NCBI GenBank assembly: GCA_003647095.1
Contig: QMME01000093.1
Span: 1-11,974 of the forward strand
Length of the DNA stretch: 11,974 nt
Direction of reading: 5' to 3'
Source of the DNA: Deltaproteobacteria bacterium
GTDB lineage: Bacteria > Myxococcota > B64-G9
Shown here: one piece after another, positions 6,258 to 11,974 of the stretch
Position numbering within the stretch: the stretch's first letter is position 1
Layout: each line of letters begins with the position of its first letter
Made by a program: the position numbers and the translations under genes
The notes under the pieces: model-generated
Database searches by the model: none
What the model saw: the letters and a program-made list of their open reading frames with translations, nothing else
What the model was told of the DNA's origin: nothing

Positions 6258-8663
6258 ATGAAACCATGTCTCGCGCCGGTGGTTGCGGCACTGCTGGCGG
6301 CACTGCTGGCGCCGCCGGCGGCGGCCGGGCCGCGTCCGGCGCGGCCCTGGGCGGGATTTTCCTGGCCAGAACGACACGGCGGCACCTGGAAGATGGCGGC
6401 GGATGACTTGTGGACCCGCCAGGGCGGATCGCTTTTGCTCGAGGGCAACGTGCGCGTGGACGGTCCCGGGATGACGCTGCGGGCCGACTGGCTGGAGATA
6501 AATCCCCCCAGCCGCCGGGTGGTGGCTGGAGGGAACGTGCGCCTGGTGGAGGGCCGGGCGGTGTTGCTGGCCGAGCGCCTGGAGCTGGACGAGCGCCTGG
6601 CCCGGGCACTGGTGCAGGGGGCCCGCGTGCTGGTCAAGGGCCGGCCGCTGCCTCCCGGCTGGCCGGAGCCGCTGGAGCGCCGGCACTTGCAGCAGAGTGG
6701 TCGCAACGAGTTGACCATCAGCGGCAGTCGCCTGCGCTACCGGCAGCGGCGCTACCACATCGAAGGGGCGCGCTTGACCACCTGTGACTGTGGTGGCGAC
6801 GAGGCGCCTTCCTGGGAACTGCAGGCCTGCCGGGCCCAGGTGGAGCCACGACAGGGTGCCTGGTTGACCTGGCCGCTGTTGCGGCTCAAGGGAGTGCCGG
6901 TGTTCGGCCTGCCGCTGCTTTACCTGCCGCTGAGCGAACGCCGCAGCGGCCTGCTGTTTCCCCGCATCAATTACTCCGGTCGCGACGGGGTGGTGGCCGG
7001 CGAGGACCTGTTCGTCACCCTGGGACGTTCGGCGGACATGACCGTCGGCTTCGACTGGTTCCAGGAGCGGGGTTTTCGCCCCGCCCTGGAACTGCGTGCC
7101 CGGCCCTCGGCCGGCAGCGGCCTGGTGGCCCGGGCCTGGTACCTGGAGGACGACAAGGTTGCCGCCGACGAAAGGCGCACTTCCCTGCGGCGGCGCGGCA
7201 GTGTCGAGCTGGACGGTTACTGGCGCAGCCGGCGGGCCGGCTGGCTCACCAGCCTGCGCCTGTATTCCGACTCCGACATCAACAACGATTTCATTTCCGA
7301 GATGACCGGCCGGGCCGCCGACGCCGCCGTGTCGGCCACTGTCTTCGAGTGGCGTCATGACGGCTGGCTGCTGGAAGCCGATGCCGTCTACCGGCAGGAC
7401 ATGCGTTTCGGGGGGGTGGACCTGGTCGGCGAGCGTACCCGCCCGGTGGAACAAGGACTGCCCGAGGACACCATCCAGCGCCTGGGGGCGTTTTCCCTGC
7501 ACGCGCCCGGCTGGCGTCCCGGCGGCGGGCCGCTCGAAGTGGGTGGTTGGTTGGAGGTGGCCAACCTGTCGTCCGTGGGCGCCGCCTGGCGGGACTGGGG
7601 CACGGACGGGGTGCCGAACGACCGGGAACCGTCCTGGCCGGGGGCGGACACAGACGATCGCTCCGCCGACGATACGCCCGGCCCTGAGGGAAACGTCCGG
7701 CTCGACGACGGCGAACTGCGTCGGGCGCTGCGCCTGTTGCTGGAGCCGCACCTGCGGGGACGCTACTTCCCGGGGCCGCTGGGCCTGGAGCTTGAGCTGC
7801 GCCACCGGCAGCTGCTGTACCTGCCGCACGGGCCCGGGGCTCCGGCAGTATCGACCCGGGGGGTGTCGCTGGGGCGGCTGCTGGCCTGGAGCGATTTCGA
7901 GCGCCAGTTGCCGGGCGGCAACTGGCGGCACCGGTTCACACCCCGGCTGGAGCTGGCCGGCGCCTGGCAGGGCCTGGCCAGCGGCGGGGCGCGGGCCTAC
8001 CTGGATGTCCAGGATCGCCTGCTCGGCGACGCCCAGCAGCTGCTGCTGGGGCTGGCCAACCGCCTCTACCGCCCGGGTGGACCGGGGCTGCGGCTGGAGC
8101 TGTTTGCCGGGTTCGACCTGCGCGCACCCGGGCCGGGACCGCTGGGTGCCAGCCTGGAACTGGACAGCGAGCCCGCCGGCCTGCGCACCCTGGTGCAGCT
8201 GACCGGCGGCGAACCCGAGCTGGCCGACCTGGAGTTCAGCGGCTGGGTGCGGCTGGGACGGACGCTGCGCCTGTCGGTGGACTACCTGTACCTGCCCGCC
8301 CGCGCCGACGAAGCGGGCCGGCCCTTGCCGGCGGCCGATCGCGTGCACCAGCAGCTGGACCTGCCGCTGGCTCCCCGCCATACCCTGCTGGCCGCCCTGG
8401 GCGAGACGGTGCATGCCCTGCAGGCGCAGCTGTCGTTGCGCCTGGGATGGGGTTGGCGGCTGTCGGGCGGCGGGCTGGTGGACCTCGGCGTGGAGAACTA
8501 CGCCTGGTTGAGCGGGGGCATCATGTACGACTCGCCCTGCCGCTGCTGGGGATTCGCGCTCACGGTACGCAAGATCCGCGCCCAGACCTGGCCGGACGTA
8601 TTCGTCATGCTCGACCTGGGCTGGCTGGGACGCACCACCGTGGGCAACAACCAGAGGTTCTAG
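6258..8663 (+). CDS. lptD: LPS-assembly outer membrane protein LptD (OstA/Imp)
   Basis: LptD receives LPS from the periplasmic LptA bridge and, with the lipoprotein LptE, inserts it into the outer leaflet. The 801-residue product, close to the usual size, starts with a signal peptide (about 1-23, ending in PPAAA). An LptA-like jellyroll follows (about 40-215, with LLLEGNVRVDGPGM and ADWLEINPPSRRVVAGGNVRL), then a barrel from about 225 that opens with the typical GVPVFGLPLLYLPL...RRSGLLFPRI. The final residue is Phe, as in many BAM substrates. Cysteines sit where the interdomain disulfides form: Cys176, Cys178 and Cys191 in the jellyroll, and Cys761/Cys763 in the YDSPCRCW C-terminal motif (E. 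coli has adjacent Cys724-Cys725). ATG 6258 is chosen over TTG 6234 because it leads straight into the signal peptide; its ribosome site is weak. It follows the two-AMIN gene by 42 bases. No lptE is in view. Confidence 0.94.
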   Translation: MKPCLAPVVAALLAALLAPPAAAGPRPARPWAGFSWPERHGGTWKMAADDLWTRQGGSLLLEGNVRVDGPGMTLRADWLEINPPSRRVVAGGNVRLVEGRAVLLAERLELDERLARALVQGARVLVKGRPLPPGWPEPLERRHLQQSGRNELTISGSRLRYRQRRYHIEGARLTTCDCGGDEAPSWELQACRAQVEPRQGAWLTWPLLRLKGVPVFGLPLLYLPLSERRSGLLFPRINYSGRDGVVAGEDLFVTLGRSADMTVGFDWFQERGFRPALELRARPSAGSGLVARAWYLEDDKVAADERRTSLRRRGSVELDGYWRSRRAGWLTSLRLYSDSDINNDFISEMTGRAADAAVSATVFEWRHDGWLLEADAVYRQDMRFGGVDLVGERTRPVEQGLPEDTIQRLGAFSLHAPGWRPGGGPLEVGGWLEVANLSSVGAAWRDWGTDGVPNDREPSWPGADTDDRSADDTPGPEGNVRLDDGELRRALRLLLEPHLRGRYFPGPLGLELELRHRQLLYLPHGPGAPAVSTRGVSLGRLLAWSDFERQLPGGNWRHRFTPRLELAGAWQGLASGGARAYLDVQDRLLGDAQQLLLGLANRLYRPGGPGLRLELFAGFDLRAPGPGPLGASLELDSEPAGLRTLVQLTGGEPELADLEFSGWVRLGRTLRLSVDYLYLPARADEAGRPLPAADRVHQQLDLPLAPRHTLLAALGETVHALQAQLSLRLGWGWRLSGGGLVDLGVENYAWLSGGIMYDSPCRCWGFALTVRKIRAQTWPDVFVMLDLGWLGRTTVGNNQRF

Positions 8664-8701
8664 GCAGGCGAGGGAGGGAGCAGGTTAGGCGGGTGAAGTT
8701 C

Positions 8702-9325
8702 TCAGGCCACCCCGGCCAGGAAGACATCGATCACTTGCTTCTTGATGGCTTCGAAGTCGCGGTCGTTGCCCGGCAGCATGTGCAGCAGGTAGCCGGTGAG
8801 CACCAGCTCCAGGGCCCCGAAGAACTGGTAGGCCAGCAGGCGGCAGTCGAGATCGGCGCGGATCTCGCCTTGCCGCTGGTGATGGGCCAGGATGCTGCCC
8901 AGCTGCTCCAGGGAACGTACGTACTGGTCGAGGCGTGGCCGGCTCAGCTGCCGCGAGGAGCGGGCGATCTCGATCACCATCACGTGAATCAGCTCCGGTA
9001 CCATGCGGTAGGCATCGAGGATCAGCGAGGCCAGCTCGGTCATCTTCTGCCGCAGGGGAATGTCCCGCCCGGCCAGGTCTTCGAGAAGGCTGTTGAGCAG
9101 ACCCCAGTTCTTGTCGAAGATGGTGTTGAGGATCTCTTCCTTGTTCTCGAAGTAGTGGTAGACCAACCCGTAGGCGACTCCCGCCCGCGAGGCGATGTCG
9201 GAGATGCGACAGGAATGAAACCCCTTGCCGGCGAAGACCTCGGTGGCCGCACGGATGATGAGTTTTTTCTTCTCCACCGAGTTCTTCGACTTCTTCCTGT
9301 TGTTACCGTTTGTCTTCCTGCCCAT
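8702..9325 (-). CDS. TetR/AcrR-family transcriptional regulator
   Basis: This is a 207-residue dimeric repressor type. The N-terminal tail is strongly basic (GRKTNGNNRKKSKNSVEKKK), followed by the TetR DNA-binding domain at about 20-67, in which ISDIASRAGVAYGLVYHYFENKEEIL (41-66, shown by its ends ISDIA and KEEIL) is the helix-turn-helix. The ligand-binding half (about 70-207), including IARSSRQLSRPRL and FFGALELVLTGYLL, resembles the FadR/YsiA group that responds to acyl-CoA, which is only a weak hint of ligand. ATG at 9325 is preferred over upstream TTG 9406 and ATG 9388 because GGGAG lies 10 bases before it and because the predicted promoter and operator overlap the longer version. The gene converges on lptD (38 bases between stops) and diverges from the membrane-protein gene starting at 9477, the most likely candidate target besides itself. 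Confidence 0.9.
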   Translation of the reverse strand: MGRKTNGNNRKKSKNSVEKKKLIIRAATEVFAGKGFHSCRISDIASRAGVAYGLVYHYFENKEEILNTIFDKNWGLLNSLLEDLAGRDIPLRQKMTELASLILDAYRMVPELIHVMVIEIARSSRQLSRPRLDQYVRSLEQLGSILAHHQRQGEIRADLDCRLLAYQFFGALELVLTGYLLHMLPGNDRDFEAIKKQVIDVFLAGVA

Positions 9326-9345
9326 CTGGATGCCGCTCCCGTGTG

Positions 9346-9361
9346 TTGACGTTGGAGTCAA
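9346..9361. promoter_or_regulatory. Candidate TetR operator, TTGAC-N6-GTCAA
   Basis: A perfect inverted repeat, TTGAC GTTGGA GTCAA, lies 21 bases upstream of the TetR-family start codon and just downstream of its predicted -10. Additional TTGAC/GTCAA half-sites are at 9380-9384 (+), 9402-9406 (-) and 9442-9446 (+), the first two overlapping the predicted core promoter. The palindrome is directly visible. Recognition by the adjacent regulator is inferred from position and from TetR-family autoregulation. Confidence 0.5.
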
Positions 9362-9377
9362 TCGGCGGACGTGCGGG

Positions 9378-9406
9378 TTTTGACCCATCTCTCGACCACC
9401 TGTCAA
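9378..9406 (-). promoter_or_regulatory. Candidate promoter of the TetR-family gene
   Basis: Read on the minus strand, a perfect -35 TTGACA (9406-9401) is followed after 17 bases by a weak -10, TCAAAA (9383-9378). The implied transcript begins around 9371, leaving a leader of about 45 bases that contains the TTGAC palindrome. On the other strand a good -10 (TATGAT, 9417-9422) with a weak -35 (TCGACC, 9392-9397, 19-base spacer) could serve the divergent membrane-protein gene, so the two promoters may overlap. Confidence 0.45.
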
Positions 9407-9435
9407 GCGAAATCTGTATGATTGCCGGGGTGCCC

Positions 9436-9450
9436 GGCGGTTTGACCGCC
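9436..9450. promoter_or_regulatory. Inverted repeat GGCGGT-TTG-ACCGCC
   Basis: A perfect six-base inverted repeat with a three-base centre sits 26 bases upstream of the GTG start of the membrane-protein gene. It could be an operator or a leader hairpin; it has no U-tract, so it is not a terminator. Function is unknown. Confidence 0.3.
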
Positions 9451-9476
9451 TGCTTGCTCCCGGCTATCCTGCCCGG

Positions 9477-10970
9477 GTGACGGTTTCCGACGGCGCAAGC
9501 GAAATACCGCCACCGCCGGGATGGGCGCTGTTCTGCCTGGCGCTGGGGGTGTTTCTGCTCACCAGCCGGGGTATCCAGGTAGGCGATGCCCTGGTGCACC
9601 TGGATACGGCGCGCGGACTGGTGGAGCGGGGAGGCGTGGCGCTGTCGTTCAGCGGGGGCGGAGAGGAGACCTGCGGCCTGGTGGCCCGCGGCGACGATGG
9701 TGCCAGCTATTCCAGCCTGGGCCCGGGAATGGCGCTGGCGGCCTTGCCGCTGGTGGCGGCCGGCTCGTTGCTGGCGCCCCGGAACGGTACTGCCGGGGCC
9801 GACAGGCTCGGCCAGGACATGCAACGGGCCTTCGAGGAACTGCCCGCGGTCGAGCGCATTCGCCTGTTCAGGAAGATAAACCGCGATCCCCGGGCCTGGG
9901 CCTTTGCCCTGCTCGACCCGCTCTGTGGCGCCGGGGTGGTGCTGTTGCTTGCCCGCTTGCTGCTGGTGCTGGGACTGTCGGCGGGGGCGCTGCTGTTTTC
10001 CTCCCTGGTGCTGATGCTGGCTTCCCCCCTGGCGGTCTACGCCGGCAGCGGTTGGACCCAGCCACTGGTGGCCCTGTTGTTGCTGGGGGCGACGCTGGCC
10101 TGGGTGCAGTGGTTGCGGCGGCGGCGGCCGGCCGATGCCCTGGTCGTCGGTGCCTGGCTGGCCGGGGCGGTGCTGGTAAGGCCCGACTGCCTGGTGATGG
10201 CGGTGGTGTTTACCGCAGCGATGCTCTCTGTCCGCGGCCCGCTCGGGTGGCGAAAACTGCTGGGCCAACTGCTCGGCTTCAGCCTGCCCCTGGGGATGGC
10301 CTTGCTGCTGCTGGCGGGTTGGAACCTGCTGCGCTTCGGTTCCCTGGCGCCGCCGGCCTGCTCGCTGCAACTGGGAGGCTGGTCGTGGCGCGTCTTTCCC
10401 TCGGCCTTCGCCGGGTTGTTGTTGAGTCCCAACAACGGCCTGGTGTGGTACCTGCCGGTGGTAGTGGTGCTGGCCTGGGCCCTGCGCCCGCTGTGGCGCA
10501 GCCAGCGGGCCCTGCTGCTGTTGATCCTGGCCCTGGCAACCGCCCACTGGTTGCTTTACTCGTTCTGGTGGGACTGGAACGGACGCATGTCCTATGGCCC
10601 GCGCCGGCTGGTGCCGGTGATAGCGCTGCTGCTGGTACCGGTGGCCCTGGTCTGGCAGCAGGGCCGGTGGCGGCGGGCGCTGGCGCTGGGGCTGGCGGTG
10701 GCGGGATTGCTGGTGCAGTTGCCCGGCCTGTTGCTGTCGGCACAGCATCTTCCCGACGTGTTGCCGCAACAGGCCTGGTCGGTGGCCAGCTGGGTGACCG
10801 GCTGGACGGTGCTGCTGGGACACGCCTGGTCGGTGCCGTCCTCTTCCCTGTGGCCCGATGCCGTGGCCTGCCTGTCGGGGTTCCTGCCCCCTTTCCTGGC
10901 CGGGGGCGTTGTGTCGCTGGTCGCCGGCTGCTGGGGACTGTTCGCCTGGGCCCGGAAGGCGGTTTTTTGA
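9477..10970 (+). CDS. Polytopic GT-C-like membrane glycosyltransferase
   Basis: The 497-residue product has about 11-12 hydrophobic helices (for example 16-30, 83-101, 141-162, 166-190, 195-213, 222-250, 262-283, 305-336, 344-362, 378-395, 400-420, 463-490). The pattern fits GT-C enzymes, which move sugars from lipid-phosphate carriers on the outer face of the inner membrane. After the first helix comes GDALVHLDTARGLVERG (36-52), with the acidic residue Asp37 in the first periplasmic loop where GT-C catalysis occurs, then YSSLGPG (78-84). Later come SPNNGLVWYLP (317-327) and WWDWNGRMSYGPRRLVP (364-380), matching the SP-x-GL and W-x-W-x-G-x-SYGPR blocks of PMT-like families. Donor and acceptor are unknown. 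The GTG start lacks a clear ribosome site but precedes the first helix well; no better upstream start exists. It is divergent from the TetR-family gene and 150 bases upstream of a pilin gene. Confidence 0.75.
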   Translation: MTVSDGASEIPPPPGWALFCLALGVFLLTSRGIQVGDALVHLDTARGLVERGGVALSFSGGGEETCGLVARGDDGASYSSLGPGMALAALPLVAAGSLLAPRNGTAGADRLGQDMQRAFEELPAVERIRLFRKINRDPRAWAFALLDPLCGAGVVLLLARLLLVLGLSAGALLFSSLVLMLASPLAVYAGSGWTQPLVALLLLGATLAWVQWLRRRRPADALVVGAWLAGAVLVRPDCLVMAVVFTAAMLSVRGPLGWRKLLGQLLGFSLPLGMALLLLAGWNLLRFGSLAPPACSLQLGGWSWRVFPSAFAGLLLSPNNGLVWYLPVVVVLAWALRPLWRSQRALLLLILALATAHWLLYSFWWDWNGRMSYGPRRLVPVIALLLVPVALVWQQGRWRRALALGLAVAGLLVQLPGLLLSAQHLPDVLPQQAWSVASWVTGWTVLLGHAWSVPSSSLWPDAVACLSGFLPPFLAGGVVSLVAGCWGLFAWARKAVF

Positions 10971-11079
10971 CGGAGATTATGTAGTAATATCAAGCAGGTG
11001 ACTCCCTATCCGCCACTTGACCGATTGATTGCCGGGCGGATTGCGGTTACACATGTAGAGTAGGCTGACGAGAGCAAAA

Positions 11080-11094
11080 CGGTTCTTTCAACCG
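11080..11094 (+). other. Small hairpin in the pilin leader
   Basis: CGGTT (11080-11084), CTTTC loop (11085-11089) and AACCG (11090-11094) form a perfect five-base stem 26 bases before the pilin start codon and ahead of its ribosome binding site. It could stabilise the transcript or be an operator. In the 150-base gap before the pilin gene (10971-11120) I find no convincing core promoter, although TAGAGT at 11056-11061 is a possible -10. Confidence 0.3.
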
Positions 11095-11107
11095 ACGATG
11101 TAAAAGG

Positions 11108-11116
11108 AAAGGAGGA
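11108..11116 (+). promoter_or_regulatory. Strong ribosome binding site of the pilin gene
   Basis: AAAGGAGGA ends 4 bases before ATG 11121; the GGAGG core (11111-11115) leaves a 5-base spacer. It is the best Shine-Dalgarno match in the window and suggests an abundantly made protein, as expected for a pilin subunit. Confidence 0.8.
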
Positions 11117-11120
11117 AGCA

Positions 11121-11372
11121 ATGCTTCGCAAACTGAGAGGACGTAGAGGTCAGGGCATGACCGAGTACATCATCATCGTGGCGCTGATCGCCATCGCCGC
11201 CATCGGCGTGGTGGGCCTGTTCGGCGACAACATCCGCGACCTGTTCGCCACCTCGGCCAATGCACTGGCCGGCAAGGAGAACGTCGAGTCCAAGGCGGTG
11301 ACCGCCAACAAGAAGCTGTTCGACCACAAGAACCTGAAGAAGTTCGCCACCGAAAACGAACCCAACGAGTAA
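11121..11372 (+). CDS. flp: Flp-type (type IVb) prepilin
   Basis: This 83-residue protein is a small prepilin of the Flp/Tad class. The short basic leader (MLRKLRGRRG) ends at Gly10; cleavage there would give a mature 73-residue pilin starting QGMTEY, placing Glu at +5 (Glu15) and Tyr at +6 (Tyr16), as in Flp pilins. The hydrophobic assembly helix covers about 17-36 (IIIVALIAIAAIGVVGLFGD). The rest is a small, charged tail rich in Lys, Asn and Glu (GKENVESKAV... to NEPNE), with no cysteines. A prepilin peptidase would process it at the inner membrane, and a Tad-type machine would assemble it. No tad/cpa gene is in the window, so the machine must be elsewhere. It appears to be a single-gene unit with a strong ribosome site and a terminator, set between two GT-C-like membrane-protein genes. 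Confidence 0.9.
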   Translation: MLRKLRGRRGQGMTEYIIIVALIAIAAIGVVGLFGDNIRDLFATSANALAGKENVESKAVTANKKLFDHKNLKKFATENEPNE

Positions 11373-11395
11373 CACAAGCAATACGCCGAGATGTC

Positions 11396-11434
11396 AGCAA
11401 GAGGGCAGCCCGCGGGGTTGCCCTCTTTGCTTTG
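11396..11434 (+). terminator. Rho-independent terminator after the pilin gene
   Basis: AAGAGGGCA (11399-11407) pairs perfectly with TGCCCTCTT (11419-11427) around an 11-base GC-rich loop; the stem extends by further GC pairs if one bulge is allowed. It is followed by a short, imperfect T-run (TTTGCTTT). It starts about 25 bases after the pilin stop codon and isolates the pilin transcript from the next gene. Confidence 0.8.
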
Positions 11435-11522
11435 GTGACGGGCAACGACGAAGGCGTGGGGTAGACTTCTGTCACGGGGAGGTCGCTTGCCAGCAGTAGC
11501 GCCGGACAGGCCGGGTAATACC

Positions 11523-11974
11523 ATGACAGTTCGCCTGGTGCCCTCCTGCGGGGTGCTGGCGGCGTTGCTGGTGGCGCTGCCGGCGGCGCTGCGCCCGCTG
11601 GCCAGCTTCGACGTATTCTTCAACATCGCCCAGGGACGCTGGATACTGGAACATGGTTTTCCCTCCTCAGATCCTTTCAGTTTCACGGCCAGCAGCGCCT
11701 GGAGTTGCCACGAGTGGGGATTCGGAGGGCTACTGGCCTTGCTGGAGCCGTTGCTGGGCGGTTGGGCACCGACTTTGCTGAGCGCGACGCTGCTGGCGGT
11801 TGCGGTATTGCTGTTCTGGCACCTGCTTGCCGGCATGGACCGGGTCGGCTCACCGTTGTTGCCGCTGCTGTTTTTCCTGGCCCTGGCGGTAGGTAGCTGG
11901 ATGTGGTCGGCACAGCGTGCCTACCTGGTGGGCCCGGTGATGTTGTCCCTGGTGTTGTGGCTGGTCCGGCAAGC
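11523..11974 (+). CDS. GT-C-like polytopic membrane protein (3' partial)
   Basis: The frame stays open from ATG 11523 to the window end (150 residues seen). The first hydrophobic helix (about 8-26) is followed by a periplasmic-looking loop with FDVFFNIAQGRWILEHG (29-45), SSDPFSFT (48-55) and SAWSCHEWGFGGLL (58-71). This matches a widespread group of putative GT-C membrane proteins with a W/F-x-H/N-x-A-x-GRWI-x-x-HG, DPFSFT, W-x-x-HEW pattern; Asp30 and the His-Glu-Trp triad are the likely functional residues. Three more helices follow (about 83-102, 110-126, 135-149). TTG at 11487 is an alternative start 12 codons upstream, with GGGGAGG four bases before it, whereas the ATG has no clear ribosome site. 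It begins about 95 bases after the pilin terminator. Substrate is unknown. Confidence 0.7.
   Translation, partial: MTVRLVPSCGVLAALLVALPAALRPLASFDVFFNIAQGRWILEHGFPSSDPFSFTASSAWSCHEWGFGGLLALLEPLLGGWAPTLLSATLLAVAVLLFWHLLAGMDRVGSPLLPLLFFLALAVGSWMWSAQRAYLVGPVMLSLVLWLVRQ

Noticed and set aside
4659..8414. A minus-strand open frame of 1251 codons opposite the AMIN and lptD genes
   Set aside because: It mirrors two well-supported + strand genes, has Gln/Pro/Arg-rich content with no domain, and arises because high-GC codon bias removes stops on the opposite strand.
8447..9349. A + strand open frame of 300 codons antisense to the TetR-family gene
   Set aside because: The opposite strand gives a textbook TetR helix-turn-helix; the + frame also overlaps the end of lptD and has no recognisable domain.
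9303..10823. A minus-strand open frame of 506 codons opposite the GT-C-like gene
   Set aside because: Extremely Gln/Pro/His-rich composition, typical of the complement of Leu/Ala-rich membrane-protein codons.
9521..10984. A second long + strand frame (487 codons) overlapping the GT-C-like gene
   Set aside because: Its product is Gly/Ala/Arg-rich with no helices or motifs, whereas the other frame has clear membrane helices and family motifs.
11060..11078. Possible sigma-54 promoter (GG and GC elements) upstream of the pilin gene
   Set aside because: The GG and GC elements are separated by 9 rather than 10 bases and the flanking consensus bases are poor, so spacing excludes a normal -24/-12 site.

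Overview
The window comes from a high-GC Gram-negative bacterium. The Gram-negative call rests on a complete LptD-type outer-membrane LPS assembly protein. The mix of a GAF/HD-GYP protein, a CRP-fold regulator paired with a class-II-type cyclic-nucleotide phosphodiesterase, and a Flp-type pilin with a QGMTEY mature end resembles Desulfuromonadia/deltaproteobacterial genomes, but this placement is inference and no rRNA is present. Base composition looks even, apart from an AT-rich island at about 4640-4700. I see no insertion sequence, integrase, tRNA or CRISPR array.

Region 1 (1-3281, + strand) is a signalling block. It holds the 3' part of a GAF-GAF-HD-GYP protein, a CRP-fold cyclic-nucleotide-binding protein with an atypical HTH, and a metallo-beta-lactamase-fold hydrolase resembling 3',5'-cyclic-nucleotide phosphodiesterases. 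Together they could form a sense-and-degrade nucleotide second-messenger module. folC follows the hydrolase after 2 bases, so a housekeeping folate gene is tied to the end of this block.

Region 2 (4637-8663, + strand) is an envelope unit. An AT-rich promoter, with a short palindrome near the predicted transcription start, drives a secreted protein with two AMIN-like domains joined by a long acidic/proline-rich linker. lptD follows 42 bases later. The LptD keeps paired cysteines in both halves, as expected for a disulfide-matured LptD.

Region 3 (8702-11974) begins with a TetR/AcrR regulator on the minus strand, converging on lptD. Its promoter region contains several TTGAC half-sites. Reading away from it on the + strand are a polytopic GT-C-like membrane protein, a short Flp-type prepilin gene with a strong ribosome binding site and its own terminator, and the start of a second GT-C-like membrane protein cut by the window end. 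The pilin sandwiched between two possible lipid-linked-sugar transferases, with no Tad machinery in view, is the most intriguing local arrangement.

Most genes are recognisable families. The least explained parts are the nucleotide-signalling trio, the two-AMIN protein beside lptD, the pilin/GT-C arrangement and three candidate operator palindromes.
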